Shown here: positions 5,661 to 10,223 of the stretch, in pieces
Layout: each line of letters starts with the position of its first letter
Numbering within the stretch: the first letter of the stretch is position 1
Assembly (NCBI GenBank): GCA_038227745.1
Contig: JBBRPS010000345.1
Span: forward strand, 1 to 10,223
Direction of reading: 5' to 3'
From: DASPXY01 sp038227745
GTDB lineage: Bacteria > Planctomycetota > Planctomycetia > Gemmatales > Gemmataceae
Length of the DNA: 10,223 bases
The notes under the pieces: model-generated
What the model was told of the DNA's origin: nothing
Databases searched by the model: none
What the model saw: the letters and a program-made list of their open reading frames with translations, nothing else
Program-made: the position numbers and the translations under genes

Positions 5661-7502
5661 TTACATGTCGCGGATGAACTCCGCCGCGTACGAGCGCACC
5701 TCGCGGCCGTTCAAGACGTGGAACGTCCGCAGCCGCTCCAGCAGCTGCCCGCTGAACCGCTTCAGCGGCAGGTGGACCAGCTTGCGGCCGTAGCGCCGCG
5801 CCAGCCGCCGCCACGACGCCGGCGGCGGCTTCGGACTCACCAGCGCCACGTGCCGGTGCTGACTGTGCAGCAGCGCCGCCGCCAGCAGTCGCTCCTCCAG
5901 CGTGTCCGCGAAGTCGAGCCGCGGGTCCTGCCACACGTCGGGGATCGGCCGCGGCGGGTACAGGAACAGCGCCCCGCCGTACTCCGCCTGCGCGACGCCC
6001 GGCCCCACCAGGTTCTTCATCGGGTCGGTCGCGAAGTACGCCAGCGTCGATTCCTCCGCGTGCTCCGCGAACCACGTCGTGCGGAACGGATAGCGGCGCG
6101 GGTCGGCCGGCACGTCGAACAGGAACACCACCACCTCGATCGAGCCGCGGCCCGGCGGCAGCACCTTGACGTACAGGTCGCCGGTGTGCCAGTTGCGCAG
6201 CGTCTCGCGGATGTCCAGGCCGTCCAGGAAGCTGGTCGTGAACTTCTCCGTCCGCGCCAGGTCGGCCCCCAGCAGCGCCAGCGCCTGGTCGCGCACGTGC
6301 CGCTGGAAGCTCTCGATGCGCTCGTCTTCCGGCGGCCACGAGCACTGCCCGTACGGGTCCCAGCGCTGCTTCCAGCGCTGGCGCTCCTGCTCGGCCGGCC
6401 GCCGCCGCAGTTTGCACGAGCGCCAGGCCAGCGCCTGCCCCGGCAGCCGGCACACCATCGGCCCGACGCCCCAGCCCGGCACGTCCGCCTCGCCGATCCC
6501 CATGCGCAGCAGCGCGTCGTCCTCGTCCGCCGCTCCCGCGTGGGGGTAGGTGCGCGCGGTCTCGGCGACGGCGAGGGCGAAGTCGTCGCCGGCCGTCTGC
6601 TGAGCGGCGACCACGAGCGTGTACAGGTCCGGCGTCAGTCGGCGGTCGAGCAGCGTCAGGTTGCGAACGTAGCGGAAGTAGATCGCCAATAGCTGCGGCG
6701 TGATGCGCTGGGCGACGCGCGGCAGCGTCTCCTTGAGGCGGTCGCGCGCCTGCAGCACCATCTCCTTGACGCCGTCGATCGACAGGTTGTCGTCGGCCGT
6801 CAGCTCGCGCCGGCCGCGCTCGTACAGCCCGGTCACGAACGGCAGTTCGCCGAGCAGGAAGATCAGCGTGCGTACCGCGACGCCGAACGTCTGCAGCGGC
6901 GTATAGAACGGCTCGGCCTCCTCGGCCGGTTGCCGCTGCACGTACGCCTGGCGGATCCACGGCCAGTCAAGGAGGGAGCAGACAAACAGGATCGAATGAT
7001 GGCGCTTCTCCAGCTCGCGCAGGCGATGGGCCATCCACGCGATGCGCTCGGCGTGCTGCCCGGGTTGCGGCGGCGGGATGGTGGGCAGCACGGCGGCGGC
7101 GAAGCCCGCGGGGCTGACGCGCTTCAGGGCGTACGGGTCCGGGAAGACGCCGGTGTTGGCCTCGAAGTGCGGCGTCTCCAGGTCGATGAAGGCGCGCGGC
7201 AGGCGCTCGCCCAGGGCGGTGCGCAGGGCGGCGATGACACCCTGGCACGGGTCGATGGGGACGTAGCTGAAGCCGTCGCCGTCGGCGTCGCGCTGCACGA
7301 CGACGGCGATCTCGGGCAGGCGCTCGACGGCCGCCTCGACGCTCTCCTGGAAGGACGGCGGCAGCGGCACGGCGAGGCAGTCGCAGGGGCGGGCGAGCAG
7401 TTCCTCGCGGACGCGGACGGCGAAGTCGCCTGAGCCGTGGATGATCGGCAGCACGCGCACGCGCGGGCCGATGCGGAGGAAGTCGTCGCTGGAAGGCTTC
7501 AT
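5661..7502 (-). CDS. Conserved-looking cytosolic protein of unknown function, 613 aa; possible divergent TraB/ChaN-like N-terminal domain
   Basis: No signal peptide or transmembrane helix is seen, so it is probably cytosolic. Residues about 14-190 follow an order that recalls TraB/ChaN and DUF5682 domains: a strand ending in a His-Gly motif (LPIIHGSGDF, H22), a helix, a strand ending at CLAVPLPPS (about 42-50), YVPIDPCQGVIAALR (80-94), FIDLETPH (105-112), a helix with ERIAWMAHRLRELE (152-165), and a strand ILFVCSLLDW (171-180). In those families the last strand ends in G-x-x-H; here the position reads SLLDW, so a key histidine seems lost. This link is an inference. The middle (about 235-320) is helical. 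The C-terminal part has FTTSFLDGLDIRETLRNWH (421-439) and a basic LVSPKPP...FIRDM end (554-613). The ATG follows GGGGAG at 5 nt spacing. The frame is open to 7904, but that extension runs through the repeat and antisense to the peptidase gene. Confidence 0.8.
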   Translation of the reverse strand: MKPSSDDFLRIGPRVRVLPIIHGSGDFAVRVREELLARPCDCLAVPLPPSFQESVEAAVERLPEIAVVVQRDADGDGFSYVPIDPCQGVIAALRTALGERLPRAFIDLETPHFEANTGVFPDPYALKRVSPAGFAAAVLPTIPPPQPGQHAERIAWMAHRLRELEKRHHSILFVCSLLDWPWIRQAYVQRQPAEEAEPFYTPLQTFGVAVRTLIFLLGELPFVTGLYERGRRELTADDNLSIDGVKEMVLQARDRLKETLPRVAQRITPQLLAIYFRYVRNLTLLDRRLTPDLYTLVVAAQQTAGDDFALAVAETARTYPHAGAADEDDALLRMGIGEADVPGWGVGPMVCRLPGQALAWRSCKLRRRPAEQERQRWKQRWDPYGQCSWPPEDERIESFQRHVRDQALALLGADLARTEKFTTSFLDGLDIRETLRNWHTGDLYVKVLPPGRGSIEVVVFLFDVPADPRRYPFRTTWFAEHAEESTLAYFATDPMKNLVGPGVAQAEYGGALFLYPPRPIPDVWQDPRLDFADTLEERLLAAALLHSQHRHVALVSPKPPPASWRRLARRYGRKLVHLPLKRFSGQLLERLRTFHVLNGREVRSYAAEFIRDM

Positions 7503-7521
7503 GGTCGCTCCCCGTTCCGAG

Positions 7522-7611
7522 TTCGTGGGCGACTCGCTCCGCGAGCCGCGTGGGGGTGGGCGACTCGCTCCGCGACGGATACCGCGACTCGCGGAGCGAG
7601 TCGCCCACGAA
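7522..7611. repeat. Three-copy hairpin repeat block between the M20 peptidase and 613-aa genes (family B)
   Basis: Copy 1 (7522-7545) contains GTGGGCGACTCGCTCCGCGA, and copy 2 (7556-7575) repeats these 20 bases directly. Copy 3 (7588-7611) is the exact 24-bp reverse complement of copy 1. The core GACTCGC-GGA-GCGAGTC in copy 3 forms a 7-bp hairpin with a 3-nt loop, and copies 1 and 3 can pair into a long stem. Copy 3 abuts the TGA stop of the peptidase gene (7612-7614). The sequence is unrelated to family A, although both have two direct copies and one inverted copy. Confidence 0.85.
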
Positions 7612-8814
7612 TCAATCTCCCTGCGTCGCCAGCGCCAGCGCCAGCCGGCAGCCGTCGCGGAAACTCGCCAGATCCACGTACTCCTCGGTCGTGTGGACGT
7701 TGTTCTGCCCCGCCCCGAACGTGATCGTCGGGATCTTGTGGCGGACGGTCCAGTTGGCGTCGAGGCCGCCGTTGCTGGTGCGCAGCGCCGCCTCCCACCC
7801 GGCCACCCGCGCCGCCGCCAGCGCCTGCCGCACCACCGGGCTGTCGTCCTTGAGGCGGAACGGGTAGTAGTCGCGGCGCACCTGGAAGCGCACCTTCGCC
7901 CCACGGCCGCGGTCGTCCACGACGGCCGCGCCGGCCCGGCAAAAGGCGTCGCGGTAGGCAGTGGTGATCTCGCTCACGAAGCGGACGTCGTGACTGCGCG
8001 ATTCGCCGCTGACGTGGACGTAGTCGGTCACGACGTTGGTCGCGTCGCCGGCGCGGCGGCCGTCCTTGCCGCCGAACGGGCCGACGTTCGAGGTGCCTTC
8101 CTTGCCGTCGCGCCGCACCTTGCCGAACCAGCCGCCGCGGTGGACTTCCGCCAGGGCAAGCGCGGCGACCAGCGTGGCCGACACGCCGCGCTCCGGGTGG
8201 ACGCCAGCGTGCGCGGCCCGGCCGACGATCTCCGCCTCCCAGCGGTCGGCGCCGACCGCACCGACAGTGATCTCGCGCGGTGAGCCGCCGTCCACGTTGA
8301 AGCCGACCTCGGGGTCGCCCACGTCCCCGGGATCGACGTAGCGCGCTCCCCACAGGCCGCTCTCCTCGCGCACCGTGAACAGGGCCGTCAGCGGGGCGTG
8401 CGGCAGCTTGCGCTCCAGCAGGGTGATGAGCATGTTCGCGAGGCAGGCGACGCCGGTGCGGTTGTCGCCGCCGAGGGCCGTCTTCCCCTCCGGAACGATG
8501 CGGCCGCCCTTGCGCACCGGCACGGCGCCGGCGCACAGCGGCACGGTGTCGAGGTGGGTCATGAACAGGCGCCGCGGTCCGGGGCGCGTGCCGGGCAGCG
8601 TGACGATCAGGTTACCGGTCTGCGTCGGCAGCGGGATGCGCGTGTGCGCGTCGTCGAAGCGGATCCACTTGCGCGGCACGCCGCCCTCGATCAGCGCCTT
8701 GACGACGTCACGGCTGATCGCCTCCTCGTGCCCGGTCACGCCCGCCACCGCCAGGAAGCGCAGCAGGCGCCCCACGGCCTGCTCCTCGTCGAACGTCAAA
8801 TCCAGGTCCGCCAT
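7612..8814 (-). CDS. M20-family metallopeptidase, peptidase T-like
   Basis: A 400-residue zinc-dependent exopeptidase, probably a cytosolic aminotripeptidase or dipeptidase. Metal and catalytic residues of clan MH are visible: MTHLDTVP with H87 and D89, LGGDNRTG with bridging D117, REESGLWG with catalytic E150 and metal-binding E151, FNVDGG with D175, and NNVHTTEE with H374. The dimerisation (lid) domain starts near 185 and contains GRAAHAGVHPERG with H202, the usual M20 lid histidine. GGDNRTG and the distal NNVHTTEEYV resemble PepT and PepT-like proteins more than DapE or ArgE; substrate specificity cannot be read from the sequence. The ATG is preceded by AGAGGGA 8 nt or less upstream. There is no signal peptide. 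It is the first gene of a probable two-gene minus-strand unit with the 613-aa gene, 109 bp apart with a repeat block between. Confidence 0.92.
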   Translation of the reverse strand: MADLDLTFDEEQAVGRLLRFLAVAGVTGHEEAISRDVVKALIEGGVPRKWIRFDDAHTRIPLPTQTGNLIVTLPGTRPGPRRLFMTHLDTVPLCAGAVPVRKGGRIVPEGKTALGGDNRTGVACLANMLITLLERKLPHAPLTALFTVREESGLWGARYVDPGDVGDPEVGFNVDGGSPREITVGAVGADRWEAEIVGRAAHAGVHPERGVSATLVAALALAEVHRGGWFGKVRRDGKEGTSNVGPFGGKDGRRAGDATNVVTDYVHVSGESRSHDVRFVSEITTAYRDAFCRAGAAVVDDRGRGAKVRFQVRRDYYPFRLKDDSPVVRQALAAARVAGWEAALRTSNGGLDANWTVRHKIPTITFGAGQNNVHTTEEYVDLASFRDGCRLALALATQGD

Positions 8815-8847
8815 GTCGTATTCCCTCTGCCCACCGCTCGCAGAAGA

Positions 8848-8868
8848 CCGCGGGCGTCAAGCCCGCGG
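8848..8868. repeat. GC-rich hairpin, CCGCGGGC stem with 5-nt loop (family C)
   Basis: CCGCGGGC (8848-8855) and GCCCGCGG (8861-8868) form a perfect 8-bp stem around GTCAA. It lies 33 nt upstream of the M20 peptidase start, in its probable leader or promoter. I recall this CGGGCGTCAAGCCCG type as a frequent dispersed sequence in planctomycete genomes, but could not check. Only one copy occurs in this window. Confidence 0.6.
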
Positions 8869-8965
8869 CTCGCCCTCCGTCCACCAGCCATCATAAGGAC
8901 GGGGCGGCGCCGCTGCCAAGCACGCCGGCCGTCCGCGCCCGCGCCGCCTTTCCGTTTTTCCCTTT

Positions 8966-9002
8966 GCCTTTTCCGGCCCCGGGCGGTTAGCCTGGAAAAG
9001 GC
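8966..9002 (+). other. Inverted repeat upstream of the secreted repeat-protein gene
   Basis: GCCTTTTCC (8966-8974) and GGAAAAGGC (8994-9002) are perfect 9-nt inverted arms around a 19-nt GC-rich loop. It lies 63 nt before the ATG at 9065. It could be an operator or a leader hairpin; there is no T tract, so it is a poor terminator candidate. Confidence 0.4.
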
Positions 9003-9064
9003 GGTTCGTCTCTATACCTTCGTAGAAGGGCACCCCTTGTTACTCCTTTGAGACGAGGACAGTG

Positions 9065-10105
9065 ATGTCGCGACTGCTTCCGAACGGCCTGGCCATTCTT
9101 CTCTTCGGCAGCCTGCTGCAGGCGCCGGCCGTGTGCGCGCAGGCCCCGAAGCCGCCGCAGTGGACGCATGCCTTCGACCTGAAGTGCCGCAACAGCAAGG
9201 AGCCGACCTTCTCCGACAAGACCAAGGCGTACGGCGTCGAGGTCTTCCGGGACGACAACAACAGCAATGGCGTCTACATCATCGAGAACGGCGACCTCGC
9301 CGTCGTCCGCGTCTTCGGCGCGGTCAAGGCCCCGGTGGCCGACAGCAAGTCCCCCGCCTGGCTGCACGGCCTGGACCTCAAGGTGCGCAAGGCCAACGAG
9401 CCGGAGTTCACCGACAAGACCCAGGTCATCAGCCTCGAAGTGTTCCGCGACGAGAACACCGCCAACCTCGTCTACATCTCCGAAAAGGGGTCCATCGCCA
9501 CTGGCCCCGGCGACAAGGCCGGCGCCGCCCCGACCGCGTCGCCGAAGGCGCCCGTGTGGACGCACGGCCTGGACCTCAAGGTGCGCAAGGCCGGCGAGAA
9601 GGAGTTCACCAACGACACGCGGATCTACAGCGTCGAGGTGTTCCGCGACGAGAACACCGGCCAGCTGATCTACATCTCCGAGGTGGGCGCCATCGCCGTC
9701 GTCGGCGGCGACGGGCCGGCGCCGGGCGCCAAGAGCAAGGCGCCGCAGTGGCTGCACGGCCTGGACCTCAAGTGCCGCAAGGGCGGCGAGAAGGACTTCA
9801 CGCCGACGACGAAGGTGTACGGCATCGAGGTGTTCCGCGACGAAAACACCGGCAACCTGATTTACATCTCCGAGACGGGCGCGCTGGCCGTCCTGCCGGG
9901 GGACAAGGCCGCCAAGGCGCCGACGCCGGCGCCGAAGGAGCCGGTGTGGACGCACGGCCTGGACCTGAAGTGCCGCCAGTTCGGCGAGGCCGAGTTCAGC
10001 GCCAAGACGCGCGTGTTCGGCGTCGAGGTCTTCCGCGACGACAACACGAACAGCGTGATTTACATCTCCGAGGTCGGCGCCGTCGCGGCCGTGCCGGGCA
10101 AGTGA
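9065..10105 (+). CDS. Secreted protein of five tandem ~65-residue repeats
   Basis: The 346 residues begin with a signal peptide (hydrophobic LAILLFGSLL, likely cleavage after AQA at residue 27; PAVC is not a good lipobox). The mature protein consists of five repeats beginning at W33, W99, W165, W229 and W294. Each has the form W(T/L)H-GLDLK-x-RK, then a short E/F-T segment, EVFRD(E/D)NT, and (V/I)YISE-x-GA(I/L)AV. Repeats are joined by linkers rich in Pro, Ala and Lys. Repeat 1 is the most diverged. DLKCR has Cys in repeats 1, 4 and 5 and Val in 2 and 3, leaving an odd number of Cys. I do not recognise a named domain. The strand-turn-strand look suggests small beta units, perhaps binding modules; that is a guess. 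GTG 9062 adjoins ATG 9065; I choose the ATG, with GAGGA 5 nt upstream. A zinc-ribbon gene follows closely. Confidence 0.88.
   Translation: MSRLLPNGLAILLFGSLLQAPAVCAQAPKPPQWTHAFDLKCRNSKEPTFSDKTKAYGVEVFRDDNNSNGVYIIENGDLAVVRVFGAVKAPVADSKSPAWLHGLDLKVRKANEPEFTDKTQVISLEVFRDENTANLVYISEKGSIATGPGDKAGAAPTASPKAPVWTHGLDLKVRKAGEKEFTNDTRIYSVEVFRDENTGQLIYISEVGAIAVVGGDGPAPGAKSKAPQWLHGLDLKCRKGGEKDFTPTTKVYGIEVFRDENTGNLIYISETGALAVLPGDKAAKAPTPAPKEPVWTHGLDLKCRQFGEAEFSAKTRVFGVEVFRDDNTNSVIYISEVGAVAAVPGK
9161..10099 (+). repeat. Five tandem coding repeats, ~192-198 bp period
   Basis: The repeat starts (codon of the conserved Trp) are at 9161, 9359, 9557, 9749 and 9944, giving steps of 198, 198, 192 and 195 bp. Nucleotide identity is high in CACGGCCTGGACCT and GAGGTGTTCCGCGACGA. 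Repeats 2 to 5 are closer to each other than to repeat 1, which fits internal duplication after an older first copy. The linkers vary in length, which accounts for the period differences. Confidence 0.85.
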
Positions 10106-10133
10106 AGAAGGAGGGAAGAGGGGAGGGGCAACC

Positions 10134-10223
10134 GTGAAGTGCAGCTTCTGTGAGCAGTCGCTCTTCTGCAAGTCCTGTCGCCGTCCCTTTCAGCCGCGCC
10201 GCGGCGAGACGCACCTCGGCGCC
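10134..10223 (+). CDS. Zinc-ribbon-like protein, 5' part only (runs off the window)
   Basis: A GTG start with a strong GGGAGG site (10121-10126) 7 nt upstream opens a frame of 30 codons to the window end. The visible residues are KCSFCEQSLFCKSCRRPFQP, followed by RRGETHLGA. Two CxxC pairs, at residues 3/6 and 12/15, are spaced by five residues, which suggests a zinc ribbon or zinc finger. I associate this type of N terminus with small planctomycete proteins carrying several CxxC pairs, but the rest is missing. It starts 28 bp after the secreted repeat-protein gene, so the two may be co-transcribed. It is partial because the window ends, not because the gene is broken. Confidence 0.6.
   Translation, partial: MKCSFCEQSLFCKSCRRPFQPRRGETHLGA

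Larger units (their letters stand above)
8815..9064. other. Divergent intergenic region, 250 bp
   Basis: It lies between the start of the M20 peptidase gene (minus) and the secreted repeat-protein gene (plus), so it should hold promoters for both. Visible elements are a GC hairpin (8848-8868), a second inverted repeat (8966-9002), and a pyrimidine-rich plus-strand stretch (about 8949-8974). A TATACC at 9013-9018 could be a plus-strand -10, but no -35 at normal spacing is convincing. GAGGA at 9055-9059 is the ribosome-binding site of the plus-strand gene. Confidence 0.5.

Noticed and set aside
3268..6960. A minus-strand open frame of 1230 codons
   Set aside because: It runs out of frame through two well-supported minus-strand genes (613-aa and 537-aa) and antisense to both small plus-strand genes, and its product is an R/G/A/P-rich low-complexity mix. 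It is a shadow frame caused by high GC.
7503..7904. Extension of the 613-aa protein to a start at 7904
   Set aside because: The extension would read through the hairpin repeat block and overlap the peptidase gene in another frame. ATG 7502 has a good GGGGAG site.
8848..8868. TTGACG on the minus strand inside this hairpin, as a -35 box for the peptidase gene
   Set aside because: At 16-18 nt spacing the sequence reads GCGGTG-like, with no acceptable -10. The TTGACG is explained by the hairpin loop and stem.
8987..10171. A minus-strand open frame of 394 codons opposite the repeat protein, which itself looks repetitive
   Set aside because: The repetition (VLVAEHLDA-like) is the mirror of the plus-strand coding repeats. 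The plus strand has a signal peptide, a ribosome-binding site and aromatic-containing conserved repeats.

Overview
The window is GC-rich bacterial chromosome that looks like a planctomycete, most likely of the Gemmata/Gemmataceae group. I infer this from four things: very high G+C with long open antisense shadow frames, small-protein families I associate with Gemmataceae (an 83-aa protein with an FVPFRIHVSDG core and a 54-aa protein ending in a RGCWALDLLLGK block), secreted proteins of unknown function, and short GC-rich hairpin repeats between genes. No database was searched, so the taxon is an inference. I see no rRNA, tRNA, CRISPR array, insertion sequence, phage gene or recognisable defence locus.

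Layout. Positions 1-131 hold an intrinsic terminator inside a larger imperfect inverted repeat. A CPBP-family membrane protease gene (132-1304, minus) is divergent from trpC (1396-2178, plus), whose stop overlaps the start of tilS (2175-3206, plus). A block of three 24-29 bp repeats (3204-3307) separates tilS from a convergent gene for a secreted 537-aa protein (3312-4925, minus). Two small plus-strand genes follow: a 54-aa protein (5135-5299) and an 83-aa protein (5380-5631). A minus-strand pair then encodes a PepT-like M20 metallopeptidase (7612-8814) and, downstream of it, a 613-aa cytosolic protein of unknown function (5661-7502), with a second repeat family between them. After a 250-bp divergent intergenic region with a third hairpin type, a plus-strand gene encodes a secreted protein of five tandem ~65-residue repeats (9065-10105). 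It is followed 28 bp later by the start of a zinc-ribbon-like gene cut by the window end (10134-10223).

How the genes relate. trpC and tilS are probably translationally coupled but belong to unrelated pathways: tryptophan synthesis, and lysidine modification of tRNA-Ile. The M20 peptidase and the 613-aa protein probably form one transcription unit. The N-terminal third of the 613-aa protein resembles, in order of elements only, TraB/ChaN-like or DUF5682-like domains, with a motif altered. Together with the five-repeat secreted protein and the hairpin repeats placed against stop codons, this pair is the least explained material here. Nothing rises to a clearly demonstrated new system.
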